Shown here: positions 18,069-27,708 of the stretch, piece by piece
How the letters are laid out: the number at the start of each line of letters is the position of its first letter
How positions within the stretch are numbered: the stretch's first letter is position 1
NCBI RefSeq assembly: GCF_002967715.1
Contig: NZ_PUIA01000081.1
Location: 186,001-250,000, forward strand
Source of the DNA: Blastopirellula marina
Lineage (GTDB): Bacteria > Planctomycetota > Planctomycetia > Pirellulales > Pirellulaceae
Length of the DNA stretch: 64,000 nt
Reading direction: 5' to 3'
Program-made: the position numbers and the translations under genes
Notes under the pieces: generated by a model
Seen by the model: only the letters and a program-made list of their open reading frames with translations
Database searches by the model: none
Told to the model about the DNA's origin: nothing

Positions 18069-20993
18069 TTACGGACGCGAGAGGGTAAGTTCGGCGTCCA
18101 GAACCTTCTCGATACGTCGCGTCGATTCCAGCAAGTGGGCACGCGTGTAGGTATCGAGCTCCAGTTCCTTCTCTTCCAAGTCTCGCAGCTTTTCGTGCAG
18201 GTCGATCAGCTGAGCATAGGCGACGGTCTGGCAGTCGGCCGGAGCGTACGCGTTGCCCATCGCCAAGGTCGACAGACGCTGCAGGTAATCTCGCTGCAGG
18301 TTCCGGCGAAGGCTGCTGATTGCCGGCTCCCGAACCGAGTAATCCCCTTCTTCCAGCGAATCGAGTTCGCTGAAGATGGCATCCGTCAGGCTCTCGATCA
18401 TTTCCGCCGTGGTGAATGCATCTTGATCGGCCGGAACTTTCAGTTCGGCATCATGCATCCGCTCGAGCGTGATCGACGAGAGCAGTCGCGACAAAATCGT
18501 CGACTGCCACCGCGAGATCGTATCGTGAACTGGGAAGTCACCACGAATATCGAAGCTGGTACCCCAGTGGTTCCAGTGGGAAGGAGCCAACTTGTTGTAC
18601 AGTTCAGCATCGAACTGGAATGGCTTATCGCTGAAGACCTGCTCGGAGAGCAGTTTCATGACTTCACGCTGTTTTTCAACGTCCACCACCTCGAACGGTG
18701 CCGGAGCGTTCTCTTGCCCCTTGTGCGAGCGATTCACATGCACGCCGCCAACATAGCGGGATGCGAAGTACATCGCCTGGCCGTGGGTGCTGAGCAGCGT
18801 GTTGAACGCCTGACGAACGCGGGAATAGTCTTCGCCATCTTCCACGACGCGATCGGCCAGACCATCCATTGCCGCTTTCACGACTTCGGCCTGGTTCTTG
18901 GCGAACTCGAGTGGGTCCTTACCGAAGTCGAAACGATTCGAATCCGGATCTGGCGACAGGCTGGTCGTGTCTTCGTCGGTCAGGAAGGCCAGGCCCGGCT
19001 CGGTGCTCTTGGAAGCCAACTTGCCGAGCTCGCCTTTCTCGCCGTCGGTTCCACCGCTGAACGGCTTGTAGCCGTATTCGATGGCCCACATATCGTAGAT
19101 ACCGATCGATTGCGGGAAGAACGCTCCCTGCTTTTCGCCCGGAGGGGCAATGTGCGGCGGAACGTAATCCATCACGCTGGAGACCGTCGCTTCGCCATCT
19201 TTCAGTTCGGCGATCTCGCTCAGGCTGCGATACTTACTGGCAACAAAGTTATGACGCAGGCCCAACGTGTGACCCACTTCGTGCATGGCGACTTCCTTCA
19301 GGCCTTCCATGATCATGCGTTCGAGCAATTCTTCTCGCTCTTTCTTGATCTCTTCGGCCGAAGGTTTCTTTTCTTCCTCTTCCTTGGACTCTTCGTCCTT
19401 GGCTTCTTCTTTGTCTTCCTTCTTGTCGTCGGAAGCTTCTTCCTTGTCGTCCTTATCCTCGGACTTTTCGCCCTCTTTCATCTCTTCTTTGGACTTGGCT
19501 TCTTCCTTGTCCTTTTTCTTTTTCTTCTTCTTGTCGGCCTTTTCTTTCTCAACGTCGGCCAGAACAGCGGCAGCACCGAAAGCGAACTGTTGCGACATTC
19601 CGCCAGAGAGCATGCACTGGTGACGTGGCGAGATCGAGCCGACCCGCTTCAAGAATTCTTCCTGGCTGCTGACATCCAGCGGACCGCCAATCAACGCTTC
19701 GGTCGCCTGGGGATTGTAGTTCTCAAAGGCCTGTTTCCAGTAGTTCAGGAAGTCGGCGTCGAAGATGATGTCGGCGTCCAGAATTTGTCCCGTGTAAGGA
19801 TTCACGCGGCTAGGGCCCATCGCGAAACCGGCATCGGAAGTGATCCAGCGGAAGGTGTTATAGCGAACGTCTTCTGGATCCCAGTCGGCGTCATCTTCTT
19901 GCTGGCGAACGTGAATCGCGTCGATGAAACCAGCCTTTGCGAAGGCCTTGTTCCATTCCAGAATCCCGTCGCGGATCGGCTTGCGATACTTGTACGGAAT
20001 CGTGTTTTCCATGTAGAAGATGATTGGTTCCTTCGGTTCCGACATCTTGGCCGATGGGTCAGCCTTTTCCAGCTTCCAGCGATTAACATATCGCACGAAC
20101 TGGTTGTCGTCGGACTTCGAGTAGTTCTTCACCGCCGTCAGGAAGTATCCAACCCGGTCGTCAGCCACACGCGGGGTGTAACCTCCGCTGGGGATCTTGC
20201 TGATCGAGTAGTGGACGTCGATCGTCAAACCACGCGAGTCCGGCACCGAGTCGATGTTGCTGCGACCGCTTGACTGGTAGGTCGCTTCGACCTGAAGTTC
20301 CAGGTTCTTCTCGAAGCCCTTCACTTCACCGAAGATCGATTTTGTGCTTGAAAAACCGAAGCCCGGCAGCACGTCGCCGATCATCGGCAGGTCGCTCATG
20401 AAGACCGGGGTCACTTCGACCAGGTCACCGCCGTTGGGGCCCTTGGTTGCGATCGGAATGCTGAACAGCACACTGTCGTTGTAGGCATGCTTTACAGCAC
20501 GCGATTCCGGCTTGCCGTCCTGGGCCTTGAAACGCACGTTCTTGCGAACGATGTGAACGCGATCGTCCACCTTGCGGAAGGTCCACACCCAGTCATCACC
20601 AAAGCCCCACGACATGCCGCCGTATAGCGGTTCGACGCCGGCACCGCGGGCAATCGAAATCAGCACGATAAACTCGCCGTTGTAATGCGAGCTGTTCAGT
20701 TCAAAGAACATCCGATTCCCCTTGTGATAGGTGGGGATCAGGCCTTCTTGTTTCTTAAAGTCCTTCAGAATCGCGGCATGCGGAGCAGCAGAAGCACTGC
20801 TGGAACCACTACCGCCGGAGCTGGAAGAACCGGAATCGCCGGTCGTTGCGGCGACTTCTGATGGGATCGCCTTTTCGACTTTGTCCCCATCCGACTTCGT
20901 CTCGTCCGCCATGGCCAGGCCGGTTGCGGCCAAAGCAACCACCGCGGTCGTGCACCAAGCCGTCGACCAACGCAATAATGTAAACACCTTCAT
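18069..20993 (-). CDS. Secreted zinc-dependent metalloprotease (DUF5117/DUF4953 type) with Lys/Glu-rich insert
   Basis: A 974-residue exported protein (signal MKVFTLLRWSTAWCTTAVVALAA). It has the DUF5118/DUF5117 N-terminal region (PTYHKGNRMFFEL.., DPRKSIFGEVKGFEKNLE-like segments) and a metzincin-type zinc motif HEVGHTLGLRHNF near residue 569, followed by SVMDYVPP, a Met-turn-like segment. Just before the zinc motif, at about residues 480-550, is an extremely charged run made almost only of K, E, D and S. The family acts outside the cytoplasm on unknown substrates. A Gly/Ser linker follows the signal peptide. Single gene with its own terminator. Confidence 0.87.
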   Translation of the reverse strand: MKVFTLLRWSTAWCTTAVVALAATGLAMADETKSDGDKVEKAIPSEVAATTGDSGSSSSGGSGSSSASAAPHAAILKDFKKQEGLIPTYHKGNRMFFELNSSHYNGEFIVLISIARGAGVEPLYGGMSWGFGDDWVWTFRKVDDRVHIVRKNVRFKAQDGKPESRAVKHAYNDSVLFSIPIATKGPNGGDLVEVTPVFMSDLPMIGDVLPGFGFSSTKSIFGEVKGFEKNLELQVEATYQSSGRSNIDSVPDSRGLTIDVHYSISKIPSGGYTPRVADDRVGYFLTAVKNYSKSDDNQFVRYVNRWKLEKADPSAKMSEPKEPIIFYMENTIPYKYRKPIRDGILEWNKAFAKAGFIDAIHVRQQEDDADWDPEDVRYNTFRWITSDAGFAMGPSRVNPYTGQILDADIIFDADFLNYWKQAFENYNPQATEALIGGPLDVSSQEEFLKRVGSISPRHQCMLSGGMSQQFAFGAAAVLADVEKEKADKKKKKKKDKEEAKSKEEMKEGEKSEDKDDKEEASDDKKEDKEEAKDEESKEEEEKKPSAEEIKKEREELLERMIMEGLKEVAMHEVGHTLGLRHNFVASKYRSLSEIAELKDGEATVSSVMDYVPPHIAPPGEKQGAFFPQSIGIYDMWAIEYGYKPFSGGTDGEKGELGKLASKSTEPGLAFLTDEDTTSLSPDPDSNRFDFGKDPLEFAKNQAEVVKAAMDGLADRVVEDGEDYSRVRQAFNTLLSTHGQAMYFASRYVGGVHVNRSHKGQENAPAPFEVVDVEKQREVMKLLSEQVFSDKPFQFDAELYNKLAPSHWNHWGTSFDIRGDFPVHDTISRWQSTILSRLLSSITLERMHDAELKVPADQDAFTTAEMIESLTDAIFSELDSLEEGDYSVREPAISSLRRNLQRDYLQRLSTLAMGNAYAPADCQTVAYAQLIDLHEKLRDLEEKELELDTYTRAHLLESTRRIEKVLDAELTLSRP

Positions 20994-21360
20994 GCGTACT
21001 ACTCTCGTACAATAAAAAGGGAGGGAGATTTCGATAAGCTATCCGGATATCGTTCTCGCTGGGTTGCCTATGACGATTACCGCACACCGCGACGGCAGCA
21101 ATCGCCCCTCAGGTAGAGGTGTCTCACCGCGAAATCTTGCGACAGAGGACAACGAAATTCGGAAAACTTTCCTTAACGGCTGCTTTTAGATCGCTTGGAA
21201 AATATACCCCACTCTAAGCGACTGCCGTATTTGTTCTATTCTGCGCATGGGATTTTGGGAAAGAAAAGCCGTTTATACCAATAAAAACGATTAGAGTTAC
21301 CAAATCGACCATAAAACTGGCCGGTTACCACTCCGGAAAACTCGCTCGAAAGCGCCGAAA
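20994..21360. other. Divergent promoter region, no gene seen
   Basis: 367 bases between the metalloprotease (minus) and the kinase-like gene (plus). No supported ORF, repeat or RNA. AGGGAGGGAG at 21019-21028 is on the plus strand and so is not a ribosome site for either gene. Promoters for both genes should lie here, but I could not place them. Confidence 0.4.
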
Positions 21361-22368
21361 ATGACTGACAATGTCCCCAAGATTGTCGAGGTTCTCGCTG
21401 CCTATCAGCTTCATCCAGCACAGGTGCGCAGCATCGTTCCCTGTGAAGCGGGTCTGAGCGGAAGCGAGGCTTGGAAAGTCGAGGGGACTACGGCAAGCTA
21501 CTGTTTGAAGCTTATGCCGCCCAACTTTTCGGTCAATCGATTACTGGCCGCACATCTTGCGGCCAATCACCGTCGGCACCTGGGTATGACCTGTCTGGCT
21601 GGTTACCTACCCACAGCCAACGGGCAAACCTATGTCGAGTCGGACGGACGGCTATGGGAACTGCAAACCTGGGTAGAAGGAACACCACCAACGGTTCCTT
21701 ATACAACCCTGCAAAAGAAGGCCATGTTTCAGGCCATTGCCGAGTTTCACGAGCGGCACGAAACACCCCCACGGCAAAACGACATATCGCCTGGCATCCA
21801 GTCCCGTATTGAGCTCTGCGAGAAGTGGCGCGTCCGCCACTTGCGAGATCAATTCCCCTCGCTTCAACACTTCGGACATCCGCAGTGGAAATTGGCGATC
21901 GAGCAATTCCTAGACAGTTTCGTGCACTACCATACCCGCCTGGGATTGTTGCTGCTGTCGCAGGAACACGAGACCTTTTTGCTGGAAGATTGCATCGCCG
22001 ATCCACGCCCCGAGAACTTCCGTTTTCAAGGCGATCAACTGACGGGCTTATTCGATTTGGGATCGATGCGTTGGGACAACATCGCGCTCGACCTGGCACG
22101 ACTGGCCAGCGAAGTGTCCGTGAACGGGGAAGTCGACTGGAATTTTGCTTTCCAAACGGTGAAGTCAATTCGTTCACTCACCCCTTCGGAAGAGCGGTTA
22201 GCAGAGGTTTTCGATGTGGCCAACGTTTTGCTCACTGGGTTAAACTGGGTACAGTGGCTGGTGATCGATGGGATCAGTTTCGCTAACTGTAACCATGTCA
22301 GTTCTCGGCTAAACCATCTTACAGATCGTTTAGAGAAAATAGAGAAGCATCCAGCCTGGAAGTTGTAG
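21361..22368 (+). CDS. Aminoglycoside-phosphotransferase-fold kinase-like protein
   Basis: A 335-residue protein with the APH fold. The lobes are recognisable from YCLKLMPP (ATP lysine strand), the catalytic-loop counterpart ADPRPENFRF near residue 215 (usual form HGDLHPGN) and GLFDLGSMRWDNIALDLARL (usual IDFD..). The catalytic loop keeps Asp and Asn, so kinase activity is plausible, while the preceding His-Gly is replaced. Homoserine, choline and thiamine kinases share this fold; the substrate cannot be told. It stands alone, 199 bases upstream of the DsbD-like gene on the same strand. Confidence 0.7.
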   Translation: MTDNVPKIVEVLAAYQLHPAQVRSIVPCEAGLSGSEAWKVEGTTASYCLKLMPPNFSVNRLLAAHLAANHRRHLGMTCLAGYLPTANGQTYVESDGRLWELQTWVEGTPPTVPYTTLQKKAMFQAIAEFHERHETPPRQNDISPGIQSRIELCEKWRVRHLRDQFPSLQHFGHPQWKLAIEQFLDSFVHYHTRLGLLLLSQEHETFLLEDCIADPRPENFRFQGDQLTGLFDLGSMRWDNIALDLARLASEVSVNGEVDWNFAFQTVKSIRSLTPSEERLAEVFDVANVLLTGLNWVQWLVIDGISFANCNHVSSRLNHLTDRLEKIEKHPAWKL

Positions 22369-22567
22369 GCAAACAATGTGAAACCTGCGGACGTATCCGA
22401 CATCACAGACATTGTCGAAGTCGTGGTGAACAATGCCCATATGGCTACGGACTTCCGTTTGCTTGAAATGCGAATTCCGCATTTACGAACCCACCATTTT
22501 TTCCGAAGATGGTCGTAGACCGTTATTTAGGTCATCACCAGCTTATTCCTCGCGATAGAACATTCTC

Positions 22568-25195
22568 ATGAAGCGTTTTGCCCCCATCGCTCTTACGCTG
22601 CTTCTTTGTCTCCTTCCGACCACGATCATGGCCCAAGGCTTGGGTGGCGATCTGTTCAAAGGCATCGAGGGCTTCGAAGACTTTGGTGGTGGCCAAAGTG
22701 ATCCGAATCTGAAGATCACCGCCACGTACGTTGTCGATCCGGCTGGCACCCATGGGCGACTCGACGTCACGGCCACCGTCGGCAGCGGCTGGTGTGTCTA
22801 TTCGACCACGCAGCCCAAGGGGGGCCCCATGGCAACCAAGCTGAAGGTCGACGAGAACGCCGGCATCACAGCGGTAGGCGAGTTCACCGCCGACCACAAG
22901 CCGAAGATCGTTCCGCCTGACAATATCATCCGCGTCGCTCAAGAGAAGTTCTACGAGAAGGTCACCTGGAGCGCCCCGATCCTGCTGTCCCCAGGCACCA
23001 AGCCTGATGCATTGGAGTTGAAGGTCAAGCTCAGCGGTCAAAGCTGTCACGACAAAGGAACGTGCGTGCCGGTAACGGCCAATGCGGTCGCACAGTTTGG
23101 TGGCATGCAGGAAGTTCCCAAGCCAGAGAATCTGCTTCCCGAAAAGGCCACCACCCCAGGCGGCGCGATTCCACCGGCCGATTACAAAATCCAAGGAACC
23201 ATGGGGGACTACAAGACCGAAGGTGGTCATGGTGTCCTCAGTGGCAAGTTTGAACCTGCCAGGGTCGAGCCCGGGGATGAAGTCACCGTCACGCTGAACT
23301 TCAAGCCAAGCGGTAACTACCACATCTACGCCTACTCGCCGACCGATTCGACCATCGGTTACAAGTCGACCCAAGTTGCCTTGGCGGAAGTCACTCCCTG
23401 GCTGGCCACCCAAGCCAAGACACAAAACCCGATCATCACGAAGGCCCTCATCGAAGGTTTTCCTCCCGTGCTGTATCACGAAGGAGAAACAACCTGGACC
23501 TTCACCGTTCAGATTCCTATCGATGCCGTCCCTGGCAAGTATCCGCTCGTTGGCTACGTCGGCTATCAAACCTGCACTGACACCACCTGCGATCGTCCCT
23601 CCGGCGCGATGTTTGAAGGAGTAGTGCAAGTTGGCGAGAAAGGCAAAGACGAATCGGTTCCGTTCGCCTTTTCTGCCGCCAAGTACACCAAGGCCGCCGA
23701 GCGAGCCAAGATTACGCACGCCGAAGTTCAAGACGCACAGGGGGTCAATGCGAACGCAATCATCGCTCCTCCCACGCGCGGAGCCGAGCCACCCGAAATG
23801 AACGCGATGGCTCCTCCCGTTCCGCTGAACGACAACATCCAGTGGAAGGTCCTCAACCCGCCGGAAACGGCCAGTCTGGCCTGGATCGTGGTGCTCAGCT
23901 TTATCGGCGGTGCGATCCTGAACCTGATGCCGTGCGTGCTGCCGGTGGTTGGTTTAAAGATTCTCTCGTTCGTGAATCAGGCCGGTAAACATCGCGGCCA
24001 GGTCTTTATGCTGAACCTGATCTACTCCTTGGGTGTGATCTTCGTGTTCATGATTCTGGCGGTCGTTTCGTCGTCGTTGAACTGGATCGTCGGTGCATTC
24101 AGCCCTGCCGATGCCGCCGCCAGCGGAGCCGATGGCCTGGCCTGGGGCCAGTGGAGCGGTGACTGGCGTTACATCCTGGCTATGATCGTCCTGGTTTACA
24201 CGATGGGCCTGAGCATGCTGGGCGTGTGGGAACTGACAATGCCCAGCTTCCTGGGAAGCGGCAGCGTCGCCAGCGCGTCGAACAAGTCAGGCTACGGCGG
24301 GGCGTTCTTCAAAGGGATCGTTACGACGCTGTTGTCGACACCATGCAGCGGCCCGTTCCTGGGGCCTGTGTTCGGCTATACCATCTCGCAGGAAACCTAC
24401 GTGACGTTCATCGTTTTCGGCTCGATCGGTTTAGGGATGGCTTCGCCGTACCTGATCATCGGCATGAATCCCCGCTTGATCGCGTTCCTGCCTAAGCCAG
24501 GCAACTGGATGGTGGCCTTCAAGCAGTTGATGGGCTTCGTCATGATGCTGACGGTCGTTTACCTGATGTACACCATGCCCGACGAATACGTCGTCCCAAC
24601 GCTGACCCTGCTGGTTGGCCTGGGTGCCGGCTGCTGGATGCTGGGGCAGGTCCACACGCTCGAGCATCAGTCCTCGAAAATCGCCACGACCATTGGCGCG
24701 TTCGTGGTTGCTATTGGGATCGGGGTGTTCTCGTACACCAATCTGATTGAAGGGGATGCCCACGAAGGAAGCATCGCCTGGGATACCTACGCCGAAGAAC
24801 GTTGGCCGGCATTGGAAAACGACATCTACGCCCGGCAACAGGCCGGCGAAACGGTAATGGTCGACTTCACTGCCGACTGGTGCCCAACCTGCAAAGTGAA
24901 CTACTACACCGCGATCAATACCGATGGCGTCGGTGAAGTGGTCAACGCTCACGGCATCGTGCCGATGCTGGTCGACTGGACCAACACCACCCACGACAAC
25001 AGCCCCCAGGTGCAGAAGTTCATCAACAAGCTCGGCTCGAACAGCATCCCATTGCTGGCCATCTTCCCCGGCGGCAAAGCCGGCGAAGTCTACGTCCTGA
25101 GCGACCTGCTGACCGAATCCAAAGTCATCGAAAGCCTAAACGCCGCCCAGCAAGAATCAAGCAGCGTGCCGAAACAAACGGCGATGAACGAGTAA
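22568..25195 (+). CDS. DsbD-like thiol:disulfide interchange protein
   Basis: An 875-residue membrane protein. After a signal peptide come two DsbD-alpha-like periplasmic domains (around residues 45-175 and 210-360), the second preceded by a linker, then an 8-helix DsbD/CcdA core with the redox cysteines in MPCVLPVVGLKIL (near 454) and STPCSGPFLGP (near 590), and a C-terminal thioredoxin domain with WCPTCK (near 770). Electrons pass from cytoplasmic thioredoxin through the membrane to periplasmic partners such as cytochrome c maturation factors. DsbD of Proteobacteria has one N-terminal domain and about 570 residues, so this is a long version. No strong ribosome site precedes the ATG. Confidence 0.9.
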   Translation: MKRFAPIALTLLLCLLPTTIMAQGLGGDLFKGIEGFEDFGGGQSDPNLKITATYVVDPAGTHGRLDVTATVGSGWCVYSTTQPKGGPMATKLKVDENAGITAVGEFTADHKPKIVPPDNIIRVAQEKFYEKVTWSAPILLSPGTKPDALELKVKLSGQSCHDKGTCVPVTANAVAQFGGMQEVPKPENLLPEKATTPGGAIPPADYKIQGTMGDYKTEGGHGVLSGKFEPARVEPGDEVTVTLNFKPSGNYHIYAYSPTDSTIGYKSTQVALAEVTPWLATQAKTQNPIITKALIEGFPPVLYHEGETTWTFTVQIPIDAVPGKYPLVGYVGYQTCTDTTCDRPSGAMFEGVVQVGEKGKDESVPFAFSAAKYTKAAERAKITHAEVQDAQGVNANAIIAPPTRGAEPPEMNAMAPPVPLNDNIQWKVLNPPETASLAWIVVLSFIGGAILNLMPCVLPVVGLKILSFVNQAGKHRGQVFMLNLIYSLGVIFVFMILAVVSSSLNWIVGAFSPADAAASGADGLAWGQWSGDWRYILAMIVLVYTMGLSMLGVWELTMPSFLGSGSVASASNKSGYGGAFFKGIVTTLLSTPCSGPFLGPVFGYTISQETYVTFIVFGSIGLGMASPYLIIGMNPRLIAFLPKPGNWMVAFKQLMGFVMMLTVVYLMYTMPDEYVVPTLTLLVGLGAGCWMLGQVHTLEHQSSKIATTIGAFVVAIGIGVFSYTNLIEGDAHEGSIAWDTYAEERWPALENDIYARQQAGETVMVDFTADWCPTCKVNYYTAINTDGVGEVVNAHGIVPMLVDWTNTTHDNSPQVQKFINKLGSNSIPLLAIFPGGKAGEVYVLSDLLTESKVIESLNAAQQESSSVPKQTAMNE

Positions 25196-25198
25196 CAT

Positions 25199-25277
25199 TC
25201 CAAGGGGCGGCCTTTCAGGCCTTAAGAGTTTGCCAACTTCTAAGCTTAGCCCCTCAGGGGAGAGGGGACCATGATTT
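25199..25277. repeat. Short repeat remnant (GGCCTTTCAGGCCTTAAG type)
   Basis: GGGGCGGCCTTTCAGGCC followed by TTAAG matches the outer end of the nested inverted repeats at 31.4 and 40.4 kb, and GCCCCTCAGGGGAGAGGGG adds a short palindrome. It sits between convergent dsbD-like and hisG genes and looks like a fragment of the same repeat family. Confidence 0.4.
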
Positions 25278-25302
25278 ACTCGCTCAGGGATACGCGTTAA
25301 TC

Positions 25303-26154
25303 CTAAAGCCGGCAATTTGCAATATTCGTTTGCAGAATCGCTGACGCTCCCAACTGCTCCAACTGTTCCATTACGTCGATCACTTCTTTCCGCTTCACCA
25401 TGGCCCGCACGGCGCACCAGGCGTTGTCTTCCAGCGGGTTGATCGTTGGCGAATTGAAACCAGGCGTGATCTTTTCGGCTTCGGCCAGTTTCTCGCGGGG
25501 AATGTTGTATTCCAGCAGCGAGTAGTCGCGGGCGATGACCACCCCTTCCAACCGCCGAACGATGCGATCGGCAAGTTCTGGTTGGCGTTTCTGTGTGTTC
25601 TGGATGAGTACCGTTTGATAGTTGCCGATCTCGGCGAAGATCTTCAAACGATTCGCGGCCAGCGTGCTGCCGGTTTCGACCAGGTCGACAATCGCATCGG
25701 CAATGCCCAGCGAGATCATCACTTCAACCGAGCCCGACAGGTTCACCAGGTGCGGATTGGCACCGTTGGCTTTCATGTAGGTCTGGGTCACGTGTGGGAA
25801 GCTCGTTGCGACGCGGCAGGTCTTCATGTCCTCGACACTCTGCCAGTCGGTATCTTCCGGCACGCACAACGCCAGGCGACATTTGCCCACGCCTAGTTCC
25901 ATGCGGGTTTCAACGTCGACGTTCGCTTCCTGCACCAGGTCGCTACCGGTGATCCCCATGTCGATGGCCCCTTCGGCGCACAACACCGGAATGTCATCGG
26001 TTCGCAGGAAGGTGATGTCGATCGGCATATCGCGCACCCGAGCAAACAGGCTGCGATCTTGACGACGGAATTTCAGACCTGCGTCGCCGAGAAGTTCGGT
26101 GGCGACTTCCGCGAGTCGCCCTTTGCTGGGAATGCCAATCCGGAAGTTTTCCAT
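25303..26154 (-). CDS. hisG: ATP phosphoribosyltransferase, long (regulated) form
   Basis: A 283-residue enzyme for the first step of histidine synthesis, joining ATP and PRPP. Recognisable parts are IGIPSKGRLAEVA at the N-terminus, GSVEVMISLGIADAIVDLVETGSTL, the PRPP-binding signature, and a C-terminal ACT-like HisG_C domain (SPTINPLEDNAWCAVRAMV) that gives histidine feedback in long-form HisG. No HisZ is needed for this form. It follows hisE at 37-base spacing on the same strand. The other histidine genes are not in the window. Confidence 0.95.
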   Translation of the reverse strand: MENFRIGIPSKGRLAEVATELLGDAGLKFRRQDRSLFARVRDMPIDITFLRTDDIPVLCAEGAIDMGITGSDLVQEANVDVETRMELGVGKCRLALCVPEDTDWQSVEDMKTCRVATSFPHVTQTYMKANGANPHLVNLSGSVEVMISLGIADAIVDLVETGSTLAANRLKIFAEIGNYQTVLIQNTQKRQPELADRIVRRLEGVVIARDYSLLEYNIPREKLAEAEKITPGFNSPTINPLEDNAWCAVRAMVKRKEVIDVMEQLEQLGASAILQTNIANCRL

Positions 26155-26191
26155 GATGGTTCGCTGGGGGTTTAGATGTTGGTTTCAGAAG

Positions 26192-26518
26192 TTACTTAGG
26201 GTCGCGGGCCGCTTTTTCGTCGATTCCGGAAACACCAAAGCGGCGTCCCAGTTCGCTCTCGACTTCGGCCAGGGAAATCTCGCGATGTCCCAGCATGACC
26301 AGCAAGTGATAGATCAGGTCGCCGGCTTCGTAGATCAAGTGCTGACGTCCCTCTTCTCCCTCTTCGCCGGCCGCTTCCACGACTTCGGCGGCCTCTTCCA
26401 TGATCTTTTTACCGATCTTGGGCACTCCACCTTGAAACAATTTGGTGGTGTACGACTTCTCTGGCGGGTTGGCGCGGCGATCTTCGATCACGGCCATCAG
26501 CGCTGCCAGAACGTTCAT
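26192..26518 (-). CDS. hisE: Phosphoribosyl-ATP pyrophosphatase
   Basis: A 108-residue all-alpha NTP pyrophosphatase for the second histidine step. MNVLAALMAVIEDRRANPPEKSYT.. (shown only in part: EDRRANPPEKSYT), KIMEEAAEVVEAA and EAGDLIYHLLVML carry the metal-binding Glu/Asp residues. I start at the ATG at 26518 because family homology begins there; a TTG at 26548 with a purine-rich AAGGGGG upstream would add ten residues. HisE and HisI are often fused; here HisE is separate. It is the first gene of a hisE-hisG pair. Confidence 0.93.
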   Translation of the reverse strand: MNVLAALMAVIEDRRANPPEKSYTTKLFQGGVPKIGKKIMEEAAEVVEAAGEEGEEGRQHLIYEAGDLIYHLLVMLGHREISLAEVESELGRRFGVSGIDEKAARDPK

Positions 26519-26735
26519 GGAAGAATCTGCGTTAGGTTCGCCGGACAAAGCACGGCCCCCTTCTTGAGGTAAACCAGTGGAGGAAGTTCGTTTCAGTGAC
26601 TAACCCAACCCCCTTCGTCGAGTGGCCGGGAATCTAGTATTGTAGTCAGCAGGGGGTAAACTGAAAATTGCACCCCCGCCGAACCTTAACAACCGCGAAA
26701 GCCCCGGTTTTTCCCCAGAATCGCCCCCCATAAGC

Positions 26736-27695
26736 ATGACCAATCCCACGACTGACAAAGACTTTACCTTCCGGGACTGCTGGTTTCTTTCGGGGGCCAC
26801 CGCCAGCGGAAAGACCCGCGTGGGGCTTCGCCTGGCCGAGAAAATTAACGCGGAAATCATCGCCCTCGACTCGATGTCACTCTACCGCCTGATGGATATC
26901 GGCACTGCCAAGCCCACCCCGGAAGAGCAATCGGCAGCTACCCACCACCTGATCGATGTGCTCGATCCCAACGAGAATTCCAGCATTTCGCACTACCTGG
27001 AATTAGCCGAGGCCGCCGCAAAGGAAATCCGCAGCCGTGGCAAAGAGGTCCTCTTCGTAGGTGGTACCCCGCTCTATTTAAAGGCCCTGCTGCGTGGCCT
27101 TTCCGAAGGTCCCGCCCCCGATCCCGAGTTGCGCAAGGACTTGGAAGAGGAAGCTGCCAGGGTGGGTAACGCGGCCCTGCATGCCCGGCTGAAGATGGTC
27201 GATCCCCTCGCCGCGGCCCGCATTCACGAGAACGACACCCGCCGCATGATCCGCGCTCTCGAAGTGCATCAGGCCACCGGCCAGCCGATGAGCCATTACC
27301 AGTTCGAGTTTGAAGATCACGCCAAACCGGAAGATTGCAAAGCATTCTGGCTCTCGTGGGAGCGAAGCGTGCTGCACGATCGCATCAACCAGCGTGTCGA
27401 GGCGATGTTCCAGGCTGGCCTAATCGAAGAAGTGCAGCGGCTGCTCGACCAGTTCTCGCCCCTCAGCACCACCGCCATGCAGGCGGTCGGCTATCAGGAA
27501 GTGATCGATTACCTGGCTGGCAATCAAGAGCTTGAGTCGGCCAAAGATCGCGTCAAAGCTCGCACGCGGCAATTTGCCAAGCGGCAATGCACCTGGTTCC
27601 GCAGCCTGCCGGAATGCCGCGAGGTAACCCTTACCGAGCCATTCGATGCCGAAGCGGTCGCCCAGCAAATCTACGAAATGGGGACCGCCTCTTAG
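26736..27695 (+). CDS. miaA: tRNA dimethylallyltransferase
   Basis: A 319-residue enzyme that adds a dimethylallyl group to A37 of tRNAs reading UNN codons. The P-loop is GATASGKTRVGL, followed by ALDSMSLYRLMDIGTAKPT, VGGTPLYLKALLRGL and, near the C-terminus, MQAVGYQEVIDYL and RTRQFAKRQCTWFR. Normal MiaA has DSxQ/Y in the second motif; here DSMSLYR. Length is normal. It is divergent from hisE and convergent with the zinc-ribbon membrane protein, whose stop codon is 14 bases from its own. No hfq follows. Confidence 0.95.
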   Translation: MTNPTTDKDFTFRDCWFLSGATASGKTRVGLRLAEKINAEIIALDSMSLYRLMDIGTAKPTPEEQSAATHHLIDVLDPNENSSISHYLELAEAAAKEIRSRGKEVLFVGGTPLYLKALLRGLSEGPAPDPELRKDLEEEAARVGNAALHARLKMVDPLAAARIHENDTRRMIRALEVHQATGQPMSHYQFEFEDHAKPEDCKAFWLSWERSVLHDRINQRVEAMFQAGLIEEVQRLLDQFSPLSTTAMQAVGYQEVIDYLAGNQELESAKDRVKARTRQFAKRQCTWFRSLPECREVTLTEPFDAEAVAQQIYEMGTAS

Positions 27696-27708
27696 GCAGC
27701 GTCTGTCG

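Noticed and set aside
18135-20273. 712-codon open frame on the plus strand
   Set aside because: It lies antisense to the metalloprotease with its zinc motif. Long antisense frames are usual in GC-rich genes and the translation shows no domain.
22535-23731. 398-codon open frame on the minus strand
   Set aside because: Antisense to the DsbD-like gene; no domain and no ribosome site.
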